Below, piece after piece: positions 52,501 through 63,200 of a DNA stretch of 64,000 nt. The DNA comes from Sclerurus mexicanus (Eukaryota > Chordata > Aves > Passeriformes > Furnariidae). How positions within the stretch are numbered: the stretch's first letter is position 1; every line of letters starts with the position of its first letter. Location: NCBI GenBank assembly GCA_013396755.1, contig VWZF01002969.1:219408-283407 (forward strand). The letters run 5' to 3'. The notes beneath the pieces were generated by a model, which saw only the letters and a program-made list of their open reading frames with translations, was not told the origin of the DNA and made no database searches. The translations under genes were made by a program, and so were the position numbers.

Positions 52501-55500
52501 ACTCAGTAATGCTGGAATGAGACAAAAAGCTTGGCAGGCTTTGGAGGCATCATATCTCTTACAGGCAGTCCCAAAATTAACTTAGAGCAAGTCACCAAAG
52601 GCCTTGATAAGTTATCTTGGATGACACTACTGCAAGCTGTGCAGAAGGAAGAAATGTACAGGATGAAGTTAAAGCCTTTCTGATTTTCCTTGTTTCTGTT
52701 GCGAAATAGAGGGAAGTACACAAACACCTAATACATACACAGGCAAACCACGCTGTTATCTTTGAGATTCTTTTCTTTTAAGCTTTGATGTGGGAATATT
52801 TTGATTAATCCCGTTTCTTTTCAAAAATGTCATGTGTGGCTACTGTATGTCACCTTCTTATGTAATGCCAGGTTTCACTGGTTAAAGCACCACTTTAATT
52901 TCTACTTGTCCTCCCTTGGCAGGATGTAGTGAACCAAGAACTCAAAACGATTGAAGAATTAAAAACAGAAAACAAGAAACTGCAGAAACAAAAAGGAGAG
53001 CTAATTACGGGTTTTAAAAAGCAGTTAAAGTTAATTGATATTTTGAAGAGACAAAAGGTAAGGACCAGAGGACAGGTGTATTTCAGTTAACAACCTCTAC
53101 CTACATGTGCCTCTTGTCAAGTAAGGTAATCCTGGACACTGGAGCCCCAGGAGTGGGAAGTTTCAACACAAGAGAGCAGCAGCCTCACTTGTACTAGAGC
53201 CAGTTGGTAACATTTTGCTTTGTGGCAAAGGCTGGTCTCCTGAACTGACCCTATTCCTAACTGGGAACAGATCCTCTCATGGCTAAAGGTTCCTGCTGAC
53301 CAAGGGTATGTGTTGTTCAAGAACAAACACTGTGCAGGTAAAAAAAAAATAAAAAGAGTACTTATCAGAGGTGTGAATTTACGCATCTGAAAGAGGGGAG
53401 TTGAGCTCCATCCTTTGGTAATTCCTGGAATATCCTGCATACTTCAAATCACACACAATGCAGTAACATCACTTTGGCTGCAAGGGTGGTCCCATCCACA
53501 CTGCACTTGCAGCCTTACTCTGAAAGGGGTTTGATTCTACATTCATTTCATATCTCCCTCAGGGCACGACAGGGTGGGCAGAGGCTACTGCCTGGCAGTG
53601 TCTTTGGCAGCTGAAGCTGAGACTGAAGAGAGGAGAGGGGGTAGAGTAAGTGCTGCCAGCTCATGGGGAATGGTTAGCCATGCAACTTTCATAGAAAGCT
53701 GTTATAGTGAGAGGTAGATTAATACTTCAGGTAGAATACAGCTAAAAGTGTATTTAACTATCATATTTGATAAAGCTGTATTTGATGTTCCCAAAAGAAG
53801 GGGTGTTTTACTCAAAAAGAAAAACCTCTGACATTGCAGAAGGGGTAAATATATTTCTCAAAATACATTTTCAGCAGAGACCTGTCAAATGAGCTTTGAT
53901 GGTACAAACTGAAAGAAATTGTGAGTTTACATGAAGGGAAATTAAAGTGAGAGGACTGTACACTAAGAGATGTTGCCCAAATCAAACAATTTTCCACCTA
54001 TTAGTTCCATCACACCTTTCACTTACAGATACTTGGGATGTGTGCAATCATTTGTATCAGTCTCCCTTCTGAGGCTGCATGAGACAAGTAGAGCTAGGGC
54101 TGCAGAGCTGCCTGCACAGGATCTGAACACCAGAGCGGGTCACCTCCAAATCCTGCTCTGTGAATTCCATGTCACTCATTTTGGGATGGAGTCAATCCAC
54201 TTCTTGCACTGTCAAGCCAAAGCTGTAAGAGCAGCTAAAGAAAACAGTGTAGGGTGGCTTTTGGAGCAGAACCCCCTTGAGGAAGGGCCAGCCATGGAGA
54301 TAAGAAAATAGAACATTTTATTTACCCTTTGAGCACTGCAGTAATCACCAGACATTTTGTAAACACTTTCAAAGCTCTTGAGCCCCTAGAGGAAGCATAG
54401 TTCTGTATGAAGTGGCAACTTCAGGGAACAAAATACACACACTTATCCCAAGAACTGGGGATTGCAATATGGAAACACACCCTTGAATCTGGAATACCTG
54501 CCCAACACAAGGCAAAGGAGGACAGGTAACTGGAATAAGAGGAAGTGGGGCTGCTCATGGATTTCCAGTGCAAGAGGATTTTTCTGGCAGTAACAGGATG
54601 CTGAGGAGATCCCAGGGATTCACCTAACAGCAGCAGGGCTGGCTTAGCCTTTGGCTGGCCCTTCTAGCTCTCCAAGTGTATTTTGAGAGTGAAAACTCTG
54701 CAGCATTCACTCAACATATGCTCTATACATGAGGTAGCTCGTCCCCTGGAATAGGAATTCACTGAAATGAGTGTCACAGGGCAGCATTTCTGTTTGACTG
54801 GGAACCAAACCCACAGGCTCAGACAAACATAACAAAACTGCATTAAATGTATGAAACAATTAGAAATGCTGTATCAGAACTGCAGATAGGAGAGGAAGCC
54901 ACTTACCTTTTCTTACAAAAAATGTCACTCACAGAAGAGGGATGCTGTTAGTTATCCTTTCCAAAGAGAAGTGACCGAAGAAGAGTGAGGAGGCTGGGGC
55001 TAACCCTGCCCCTTGCAGCTTCTGGCACCAGCGAAGGGCAGCTGAAACTCACATGTGCTCAATATTCATAGTCAGGGGAAGAATGAATGAGGAACACCTG
55101 ATCTGGGCTGCTTGGGTAGTATTAGCGTGGCAGGTTCAGAGGCACAGAGCAGAGAGAGCGTGAAGAATGATAATGGGAAAAAATTCCCCAAAGGTATTAA
55201 ATATCAGGACTGGGATGGTTTGGCTTGTAATGGCTTTAATGCTAAGTTGTGTGTTGATCAGCTTGAAAGAATGTGGACCAGTTCTCTCGTGTGTTCTTCA
55301 GAGGTCGCAGGAGTTGTCAGATTTTCAGGAATTTCCATGCCTCGTTAAACAGATATTTTTAAAACAATATAAGGAACTAGGAAAAGCTATTAGTCCCATT
55401 TTACTAGAGCTGACCTTAGAATGTTTAGCATAAAATCTATCACAGCCCTACACTATAAAGAAAAATCAGGAGCAGCTTCAGCTAGAACAGGTGAACATCC

Positions 55501-55714
55501 ATCAGACCACAGTACCAAAAAAAATTCAATTATAGATTTGAAGCCCCTTTCAGCTATCCCAGTTATCCAGGGTTCTGTATTGGTTATTAACATTTTTTAC
55601 CTTTTGCTCCAAATTTTTTTTATTTTATTTTTTAAGATGCACATTGAAGCTGCCAAGATGCTTTCCTTTACTGAAGAGGAATTCATGAAAGCCCTTGAGT
55701 GGAGAAATTATTGA
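34524..55714 (+). CDS. TEX9: TEX9, testis-expressed protein 9 (11 exons, N-terminus partly missing)
   Basis: Eleven exons with GT..AG introns and matching phases encode a mainly coiled-coil protein that follows human TEX9 (about 390 residues) from the end of its N-terminal segment to the stop. Landmarks in order: LNAELEAKT, an acidic/serine linker, [67 protein letters not shown], and the C-terminal MHIEAAKMLSFTEEEFMKAL. About 364 residues are recovered; roughly the first 30 are missing at an assembly gap. No signal peptide, membrane segment or enzyme motif is seen. TEX9 is testis-enriched and its function is poorly defined; a ciliary/centriolar role is inference, helped by its convergent neighbour MNS1. 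The introns hold no nested gene that I can recognise. Confidence 0.95.
34564..35397 (+). other. TEX9 intron 1
   Basis: Donor GTGAGG and acceptor CTTTCAG. Contains a TA-rich patch at 34795-34835 and the 11-bp tandem array. No other feature seen. Confidence 0.6.
34950..35069. repeat. 11-bp tandem array in TEX9 intron 1
   Basis: About eleven near-perfect copies of TGGGTATATAC (later copies TGGGTATATAT). Eleven is not a multiple of three, so translated frames cycle through all three phases and give Tyr/Ile/Gly- or Tyr/Pro-rich repeats that are artefacts. Confidence 0.95.
35398..35461 (+). CDS. TEX9: TEX9 exon 2
   Basis: Acceptor TTCTTTCAG, donor GTGAGT. One leading base completes an Arg codon, then QLNAELEAKTEKLVRQAEEL and a final Met. 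Heptad-like coiled coil matching the human LNAELQAKT region. Ends in phase 0. Confidence 0.9.
36630..36700 (+). CDS. TEX9: TEX9 exon 3
   Basis: Acceptor after a T-rich tract ending AATAAAG; donor GTAGGT. Encodes KGQQKVLSQPLSV, then HTKSPEDNSQ plus AG. Aligns loosely with the human basic/Ser linker after the first helix. The start is chosen by phase; an AG four bases later would break the frame. Confidence 0.75.
38520..38760. promoter_or_regulatory. Intragenic CpG-rich block in TEX9 intron 3
   Basis: Roughly 20 CpGs in about 210 bp, including CGCACACGCCGCC and CCGCTCCACGCGGG, sharply bounded by AT-rich intron on both sides. Could be an alternative promoter, an enhancer-like CpG island, or a GC-rich insertion. 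Open frames through it show no known domain. Confidence 0.45.
39545..39715 (+). mobile_element. MIR/L2-like ancient SINE tail
   Basis: Contains AATCACTTAACCTGAAATTC, then TTTTTTCCCCATCTGTAAAATGGATACAAT split across a short tail, then AATACTTATTTCAGAG and CTCTGAGGCTTAATTTA. This is the classic MIR 3' half (TCACTTAACCTC.., CCCATCTGTAAAATGGG, ..CTCA..GAGGATTAAATG) in sense orientation. Old and diverged; the 5' core domain is not clear, so it could be an L2 tail instead. Confidence 0.6.
40281..40329 (+). CDS. TEX9: TEX9 exon 4 (49 bp)
   Basis: Acceptor TTTCTCTGCAG, donor GTATCA. One base completes Arg, then DPLSPEASSLTHSHAK. Corresponds to the human linker around LLPSEGIVHLHSETK. Ends in phase 0. 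Confidence 0.8.
41356..41441 (+). CDS. TEX9: TEX9 exon 5
   Basis: Acceptor TTTGTAG, donor GTATAT. Encodes VANKKKCASVPMDQ, then NRPYSGSKGKRTTP plus AG. Basic, low-complexity linker equivalent to the human NKVQNKLHSANKGRKTNSS region. Confidence 0.8.
42262..42440 (+). CDS. TEX9: TEX9 exon 6
   Basis: Acceptor CTTTTTTTAG, donor GTAAGT. Encodes [39 protein letters not shown] and a DDDTIPSVGNEMAA end. It parallels human [20 protein letters not shown] and [20 protein letters not shown] closely, which makes this one of the diagnostic exons. Confidence 0.93.
42441..46198 (+). other. TEX9 intron 6
   Basis: A 3.8-kb intron. Apart from an old CR1-like segment at about 44765-44890, no feature is recognised. 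Confidence 0.6.
44765..44890 (+). mobile_element. Ancient CR1/L3-like fragment
   Basis: Reads GTTGAGTACGGCCCGCAGTT, then CACACCCCTTCTCA, TAGAACTAGCAAAGATACAG, GTGGCAATTAGAAGTGTGGA and ACAGCTTGAAG. This follows the CR1/L3 sense-strand region that usually reads GAGTACAGTnCTGCAGTTCT..GAACTnGAnAAGGTACAG..GGAnTGGAACAGCTTCC. Diverged, no intact ORF. Confidence 0.5.
46199..46281 (+). CDS. TEX9: TEX9 exon 7
   Basis: Acceptor GTTCACAG, donor GTAAGA. Completes Glu, then [20 protein letters not shown] and VFECRKK. Nearly identical in pattern to human [20 protein letters not shown]. Start of the main coiled coil. Confidence 0.95.
46282..48500 (+). other. TEX9 intron 7
   Basis: A 2.2-kb intron. A purine-rich plus strand at about 46480-46740 gives a proline/serine-rich antisense frame without family resemblance. 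Otherwise AT-rich. Confidence 0.6.
48501..48674 (+). CDS. TEX9: TEX9 exon 8
   Basis: Acceptor TGCCAAACAG, donor GTATTG; 58 whole codons. Coiled coil with [31 protein letters not shown] and EANKKSEGLQQEV. Matches human [20 protein letters not shown] and the following YDGLQQQL. Confidence 0.95.
48675..52327 (+). other. TEX9 intron 8
   Basis: A 3.65-kb intron containing an old CR1-like segment near 49.6-49.95 kb. The final 339 bases stay open in frame with the next exon. Confidence 0.6.
49640..49950 (-). mobile_element. Ancient CR1/L3-like fragment, antisense
   Basis: The plus strand reads TCATTTAGTCCCTTCTCTTA, ACCTGTACTTAAAGCCGCCT, GTGATGGCAGCTTCCATCAC and GTCCTTAGCCACTCTATGCT, followed by a TTTAGGAATG stretch. 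This resembles the complement of a CR1/L3 3' region (..CTCCAGTGATGGnGATTCCACnACCTCCnTnG..). Highly diverged, so boundaries are approximate. Confidence 0.5.
52328..52462 (+). CDS. TEX9: TEX9 exon 9
   Basis: Acceptor CCTAACCCAG, donor GTACAG; 45 whole codons. Encodes [40 protein letters not shown] and KQSNK. Very close to human [20 protein letters not shown] followed by [20 protein letters not shown]. Confidence 0.97.
52923..53057 (+). CDS. TEX9: TEX9 exon 10
   Basis: Acceptor CCTTGGCAG, donor GTAAGG; 45 whole codons. Contains DVVNQELKTIEELKTENKKL and then [20 protein letters not shown] plus K, corresponding to human [20 protein letters not shown]. Confidence 0.97.
53058..55636 (+). other. TEX9 intron 10
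   Basis: A 2.6-kb intron. No nested gene or clear repeat recognised. The 3' end is strongly T-rich just before the last exon. Confidence 0.6.
55637..55714 (+). CDS. TEX9: TEX9 exon 11, C-terminus and stop
   Basis: Acceptor TTTTTTAAG. Encodes MHIEAAKMLSFTEEEFMKAL, then EWRNY and TGA. The human end is identical through EFMKALEW, so this fixes the gene identity and the stop codon. Confidence 0.97.
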   Translation: MHIEAAKMLSFTEEEFMKALEWRNY

Positions 55715-56125
55715 TTCCATTAAAAAACAACTCTTTGAAAGACAAGTCAGATGGTACATTATTTTGGGACTGTATGTGAATCCTTGTTAATAGTTAATAA
55801 CTGTATATGCCAGTGAATTGATTTTGTTGATTGTGCTTATGTTTAAATTGTTTAACTTTTGTAAGCCTGACAGCCTGTGTTGTAATGTTGTATGAAATAC
55901 AAACTCCTCCCGCAGTGTCAGGCCAAACTGTCCATTCTGTAATGAGCACAGAAGCACAGACCGTGCAAGGAATATTCCAACAAGTAAGATTTGTTAATCA
56001 GTTTACTCCCTGTTAGCATTTAAAACTATGCCTTGTCTATGGTAATATTCAGTCCAAAGAAGTCAGGATTTAGTCTCAGACAGTTCCTTGTTGTAACAGA
56101 AATAAATTAACCAGCGATCCAATTG
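55715..56125 (+). other. TEX9: TEX9 3' UTR (estimated)
   Basis: Non-coding sequence from the TGA to about 20 bases past the first AATAAA. The cleavage point is inferred. Confidence 0.6.
56101..56106 (+). terminator. TEX9: TEX9 polyadenylation signal AATAAA
   Basis: The first AATAAA after the stop codon on the plus strand, about 390 bases downstream of it, followed within about 40 bases by a GTCCTTTTT stretch that may act as a downstream U-rich element. Confidence 0.7.
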
Positions 56126-56959
56126 AGAAGAAAATGTCATGTCCTTTTTAAAACACATGGTTGGAAAATTGGCCTTGTCTGTTCTCTGTAACAGATCTCC
56201 CCTCAAAGCTAGCTGGCGTGGCATCTAATTTAAGCACCAACAGCTCTTTTATAGAAATGACCAGAACTTGTTTTAGTCATTAGATCCTACCCCTGGCTGG
56301 CATAACCATACATGAGACTTGTCCTTCACACCCAGACAGACTCCCTAGTTCCAAACAGCTCCTTTAGTCAAGGTGAAAACATTAAACCTTTCCCTGGCCC
56401 TCACTGCTGCTTTGGGATACAGTCAGGAGCGATGACTCTGTATTCACAGGTGCTCTACAAGCATTACATCCTTAACAATCTCATTAGTCATCGTTGTATT
56501 CAAGAACTAGATAAAAGATTAAGGGTAGATGAGCTGAGTGTATCATGTATACATTAATGAACAGGAGCAACACAAGCCCGTGCTGCTTCCATGAACCTCT
56601 GTCAGACCTCAGCTATTTCAATGGATTCCTCCCTCAGAGTAGGTGAATAGGAACATGGCACAAAACCACTAAGTTCATGCACAGTGGTTCTGACCTCAGA
56701 ATGGAACGTTTCTGCTTCACATCCTACCAGTAAAGTACCTCAGAGCCTCCCCTTTGACATGAGACAAACTACCTTTGGGTTGAGATCTGAACAGGGTAGT
56801 GACAGGACATGAACATGTTCCCATTACCCCCAGAACGAGTGCAGAACCCTGTAGCCCATACTGGAATACACGTGCATTTACACTAGTTGAGGTTGTGCTG
56901 CTGGAGAAAACATCTCTAACATTGCTACACTACTAACTGAGAAGAACTGAGAACTCCAG

Positions 56960-56965
56960 TTTATT
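56960..56965 (-). terminator. MNS1: MNS1 polyadenylation signal AATAAA
   Basis: TTTATT on the plus strand, i.e. AATAAA in MNS1 orientation, about 185 bases past the stop codon. No earlier hexamer was seen, so the 3' UTR is short. Faces the TEX9 signal about 850 bp away. Confidence 0.7.
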
Positions 56966-57148
56966 GAGGCAAAACAACAAGTGCAGCACACACCTATATA
57001 AAACTAACTGCTCATCAGTTTAGAACCTCGCTCTTAAAATGGAGACTTTTAATGGTACTGAAAAGGAGTTCCTCACTGTTAAATGGAAGTTTTCCTCGGG
57101 AATCAGCTGACACCTAGTGGCAAAGCAGGAGCTGAGCTGGGGAAAGGT

Positions 57149-57247
57149 TCAACTCTCTTCTGAAAGTTCATTACCTCTTCTCTGCTGGTAAGCCAACCTA
57201 AAATCTTCTCCAAGCATGTTAATGTCATTTTCATCTTTGAGTATTCC
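57149..57247 (-). CDS. MNS1: MNS1 last exon and stop
   Basis: Acceptor TTACTGCAG. Encodes GILKDENDINMLGEDFRLAY, then QQRRGNELSEES and TGA. Parallels human GVFKKEDDIDLLGEEFRKVY then QQR, with a divergent extreme C-terminus. Confidence 0.95.
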   Translation of the reverse strand, partial: GILKDENDINMLGEDFRLAYQQRRGNELSEES

Positions 57248-60200
57248 CTGCAGTAATGGAAAGAAACACATATCAGGAGGTAAAACAAAGTAGAGATTAC
57301 TGTGAATCTCTGAAATTTTCCATGGAAGAGAATGAATAGTTTGTATCCATAATACTATTGCTACCTTTAAAACAAGCCAGAAAATCAAGCCTGAAAACCA
57401 TGCCAAAACTTGAACGGATGAGTTACGAGTTGGTGTACCAGCTGCTAACCTAGAGCCACCCCTGCTGTTCTGCACAGGCACTACCAAAAGACAACAGTTG
57501 GCTGCATTCTCTTTCTGGCAGAAGTGATAACACTCAGCACAGGTGCAGCTTTAGTAAAATCAAGCAACTGCAGTGAAAAGAGGCCCTGACAGGGCTGGGG
57601 CTCTGTCTTCACCTGAAGCTGTGTTGAAATCAGCTCCAACAAAGAAACAACTTGGGAAACCAGCTGATACTGGACAACTTAATCAACAACTATGTTTTTG
57701 GGAAGGCACGCAGGGGAACCCAGAAATCTAATTTTATAATTAATTCTAAATTAATTTTAAAGTTAAAACTGTGTGACTCACAGAACAGACCTTGCAGCAT
57801 TTAGAAAAGAATTACAAACTGCACTTATATTGTCAAGTTTCAGAGTTGGTAGCACTTTGCTATTTAGCCATTTTGAGTGAAGTGACGTGATGTAGGAGCA
57901 CCCCCCTCAGACCCAGTGCTGAAGCAGAGAACAGAACAAAGCAGAACATCACACGTGAGCCTTGGACCCTCTGACATTGCCAAGGCTTCCCACAACAGCA
58001 ACTTCAAACCAGAAAACTACATAAAAGTGTTGTCAATATGAGTTACCCTTTAATCTACATCACTCCAAATGTTACAAATTCCTGCACCAATTATCATATT
58101 AACAGTTGAATAAAAATTATACTCTGCTCTATTTGCACTTTCCAGAACTGCAGAATTTCTTTAACTACTTGGATAACTCCCTCCCTACTGTAAATGTATT
58201 TTTACATGCCTAAGGCAGCTCTCTGTTTATTTGTGTACTCTCAGGAGGTCTTTCCGATTATGAAGCCTAATACAAACTAAATTGTAGTCTACTTCTATTG
58301 CAATAACTGCTTCCATCCTTTTAACTTTTAAAAGCACAGGGATGAACAGAGTGGGCTCTGAAATGCTTCTGTAGCACTGCAGTTCCTTGCACTGCTGCGG
58401 AGGGGAGGCCTCACCTCTGTGGTAACTTGGAATACTTGGCAGACAGGCCAAAGCTGTAAGAACTGGGAAATGTGGTGGAAAGAGGGTTTAAGATGTGGTG
58501 GACCTCTTGCTAGCTAGAAAAGCCCCGCTGTAGAACTCATGTTCCACACTGCAAACTCTGGAAGCTTTCAGCAGGTCCTGTACAAGGCATCAATACTGCC
58601 AGAGAGCTCCTGGCCTCTCACACAGAAAGGGCGTTTCTGTAAAAACCTTCCCAGCTCAAACAGAAAAAGGAAGAGGTGAGTGCAGGCAAGCTGACACAAC
58701 AAGGACACCCACTGACTCCAGGAGTTTACACAGTTCTGTAGCTTCACCTTCAACTATCCAAGAGCAAACCACTGTACAGGACAGACACTTAAAGCATTTA
58801 AAATACAATTCACTTACTCGAGGAAGATAACCCAGCAATTTCCAGGCATGCTCTTTCAGGAGTTTCTGTCTCTCTTCTTCAACAATTGCACGGATGCTTT
58901 CTTGTTTTCTCTTCTCCAACTCTCTTTCTTCAAGTTCACGCTCCTACAAGAAAAAAGTTTTCCTAAGTTCACTTTTCAGCTCCTTGAACATTTGTTTCCA
59001 CCACTATCCACCACAGGATCATGAGAAATTTTTTTAGTGGAGTAAATTTTGAACTTTCACTTATTAACTCCTGGTCACAGGAAATTCTTTTGAAAAGGAT
59101 GGAAAAGCATATGTAAAAAACCCCCACAAAGCACTTTTTAAACAACACGTGTCTGGCAACTGGAAAACAATCTCAGAGAAAAGAGCAGACTGAATGGCAG
59201 GACCTGGGGTGAGCCTGCTACCCAGGTGTTTGGTCTCTTACTAGGAGCCCTCAGATTAAGTGTTCAGTTCTGGTTCGTTTTTGGCTCTCAGGTGAGTTAG
59301 TGTACTGCTCTAACGCAAGAAAAAAGGGAGCAATGGGCATGAATTCCCATGCTGATGCCTAGGAATGGCAATTCACGTTACATATGTGATTTATACCCTA
59401 TGAACAGGCCTGAAACCCACAGTATAGGATTCTAGGACTTGCCCTCAGCTTACACCTTTTCTTCCTTAGATCATAATTCAAGGGACAATCTAAAAGCAAG
59501 GCTGGGGCTTCAAGTCAGCTGCAAGAGTACTTTTTTCTTGTTATCAAGCCAAAACAGAGGCCTGCTTCCCCCTGCTGCCTTTCCCCAGTGGCAGCAGAAG
59601 CATTCCCACACAAACTCCGTGGCTTAAACCAAAGGCACGTGTGAAACTCCTACTTTGTCTACAATGAGCTGTCTCCGACGGTCTTCCAGGATCTTTTCCA
59701 CAGCCCTTTTGTGTTCCAGCTGTTTCATCCTGCGTTTCTGAGCGTTCAACTCCTCAATGCGATCCTCCTCTGCCAGCCTGGCCAGAATCTTCTGCCTCAG
59801 GGCTTCCTCCTCCTCCTGCAGAGCTCGCTGTGCTGCTGCCTTCAGAGCAAGTTGCTCTTCATATGTTTGCCTTAACTCCAGGCGTTGCCTTATTCTCTTT
59901 TCAATTTCTGCCTATAAAGGGAATTCAGTAAAATGCTCTTATTACTGAACACACTTCCAAAAATTCTCAGCAGCAGCAGAGAATCTACTCGATTTATCTT
60001 GGAATAAATGTACTGTAGCTGTTAACGTCTAGCTCCAGACCTAGAGCAAACATTCCATATCTGACAGTGCTCTCCAGTATTAATCAGTTTGGCAAATGTT
60101 GGAAGGTTCTCAAAATGAAGTCCAAAACAAAAGATTTTTTTTTCCTACTAGCATGAAGTGAATCAAAAAGACAGTGATCCGGAACAACTCTAAAAGTAGC

Positions 60201-63200
60201 AGTGTTTGGTATCTCAGCCTGTGTTGTATTTTGTCCGTCAGCAAGGTAAGACAGTCTGGCCAGGCCCATAGGAAAAGCAAATGGACGTGCAGAAAAAAAG
60301 CAGTTAATTAATCTACTTAGCCTAAACCTGAACTTGAAAGTTAGTGGCATTCTCCTTCACAAAATAAATAAATGTATAAAGGTGGCCATAAGGGTATTCA
60401 AAACCTTCACTCGTCTTCCTGGTTGAAAACAAAACCATAAATCCCTTAGGAATGGAAAAGGAAACTCAAAGGACAGAATTTTCCCTCCAAAACCTAAGCT
60501 AATGTACAAACTGCTTGTATGACTAGGAACATTTAGGAAATAGTGCTGGAACTGAATGCTTGGTGCCAGAAGAGAACTGAAAACAATTCAAATTCATTTA
60601 ATACTCCTAAAACCGTGTCAGAATTAAGCCTTTTGCTTTGAGACAGCTCACAATCCAAAATGGGCTCAAGGAGTCCCTCAAAAACATCCCAGAGTCACAA
60701 ATAACACTGCAGACTTGGCAAATCCAAAGTGTGCAGAAAAGCCCTTCATCTGCGTGCCAGCACTTACCATCTCCTTCCTCCTTTCCATCTCTTCTTGTTC
60801 TTCCAGATACAGCTCTTGGCGGATTTCTTCCCGTTCTTTAAGCTTCTGTTGTTCTCTTTCCAGATTCTCGGCAATCTATTACAAGAAGAAAAGGTTTCTA
60901 AATGAAAGACAAAAATACACACCAATTTTTTCTACAATTCCATGTTTTGATACCATGTTTTGAACTTTCTGTTTTTTCTCCTCAGTGTCTCGAACTTTAG
61001 CCATCCAATCATCTTCTCTTTGTCGCTGCATGTTGGCAAACTCCATAATTTTCCTGTTTTCTTCTTCCATCTCTTCCTTTTTTTTTCTTCTCCAGATAGC
61101 TTGTTCTTTTATAAATTCTTCAATATATGCCTGAGTTTCTCTCACTTTATCTAGCTTTCGTTGTTTTTCCCTGTAGAAGATGGAAAGAAAATGTTCAAAT
61201 AGTTTACTGTTACCAGAGAGTAACACTGAACAGACCAGATGCTCACTGTTAACAATATATTCCAGAGACTAAGATTTAAATGACTCTCCTTAAACATTCA
61301 GTTAGAAACTAGATACCTAAATTGAAAACACTGAGTTGCCCCAAGGAGGGACTCTCATGTCTAACAAATTTCTGGAGTGCAGACTGTTCACACAGGTACT
61401 CACTACTACTGCATTTTACACATGGTCCATCAAAGAGAAAGGAGAAAGTTCCCACAACCCCTAAACCTTTTATTTTTACTAAACTCTCCTGCCCCCAGAA
61501 ACCTCCTCCCCCGTCCCTGTCCCCCAGACAGGCAAACAGCACAAACACCTCGTGGTGAGGCGGGGACACGAGGCAAGGCAGAAATCTGTGATATGCTTCG
61601 TGTCCAGCACAGTGGGCCCAGTGCAAACACTCCTGCAAATAAGCTGGATTTCCCCTTTGGGGACCAAGGACACAAGACTGATGGGAACATTCTGATGTTT
61701 CAACAGGAAAATTCACACAAGTTGGGCTTTTCTTAGCAAAATGTGACCAAGGAAAACCAAAATAGGATATGAAATAGATGCATACAAATCAGCTTTCCAT
61801 ACAGAATTATATGAGTTGTTTTAAATTAACAATAAAAATTCAAAGTAACTAACATTTGGTCTTCTTCATAGATCTTCCTTACAATTTCATCAATCATGAG
61901 TTTCTCTCTCAGAAACTCTTCATAAGCCTTCTGCTTCTTCCTCTCCTGTTCCTCCATCTGTTTGTCCAGCTCTTGATGGTACATGATCTTCTCCTTGTTT
62001 CGCCTCATTTCTGCAGCAATTTCTTCTTGCATTAACCTGTCATGCTCCTCCTTCATCTCTTGGGCTATTTCATCCTCCCATTTCTAGGGGGGAAAAACAA
62101 AGCAAGATTCCTTTTTACTCCCATTGCTGCAACATGTAAGGAAAAAACAGAGAGCATGAGAAGGAACTGCGCTCCATTATCAGAAAGGAATGTTTTCCAC
62201 CTCAGTCTATAAATACAGAGCCTTAACATGCTTAACAGCTCAGTGCAGTCAGTGGTACCACTGAAGGGAACCCTCACGATCTAACAAACCTGAGGAGCAC
62301 TAAAAGTACTCAGGGGACAAAGTGGAGCACTGAGCACAGGTGGGACTGGAATGAGGCTGGCCTACAGGGGACATCCTCCTTTGCAGCACCCTGCCTGCAC
62401 TAAACTCTGTGTAAGACATTAACACAATCAGAATCATCTGCCTGATCACCAATATTACTCTGTGCATAAATAAAACTCACAATTCTTTCTGAAGTTATCC
62501 AGATATCTGTTTAACAATAGCAAGTGTTTTCAAGAATGGGACTCTGAGGTGAGGGTTCACCATGGTAAGGGTATCCTACTTTTAACTTGGATGAATATCA
62601 CAAAATTAGTAAAATAACAATTATAACCAGTCATACAGCTTAATTCACTACTCCTTCAACTGCCATGGCAAAGTTAACCTTGTAGGCAGTTATCACTGAT
62701 TAATCTTCCATAACACAAAATGGGTTTTCAGTAAGACTGAGTGCCTAATCATTATCTTAGATAAAAAGGTCAGCTTCAGAGGAAAAAATTTCAGCACAAT
62801 TCATACTAAGAGCTACAGGACGTGGGTGCAGGGATACACTATGGAGCTAATTACCATTTTCTCATCGTAAAAAGCTTTTTTTTCAGCAATCTGTGCATCT
62901 CGTTCTTTATTCATATAGGCATATTTTAGCTTTCTTTCTAAGTCTCGAAGTTCAAGACTGGAAGGAAAAAAAAAAACAAATTTATCCTATCACAAGGAAG
63001 TAAGTATCAAGGGGAAAACAAACTTCCATCACTATTTAAACACAATTTAAAAAAACCCAACCATACTTCAGGGGAAAACCTGATGAAAAATATGCTCTGG
63101 TTAAAGGGAGAGAAAAAAAGTCCATTTTAAAACAAGAGTTAGCACCTGTAGAAGTATGGGCATCAACAGTTCTGCATACTTCTCACAAGTACAGGGATAC

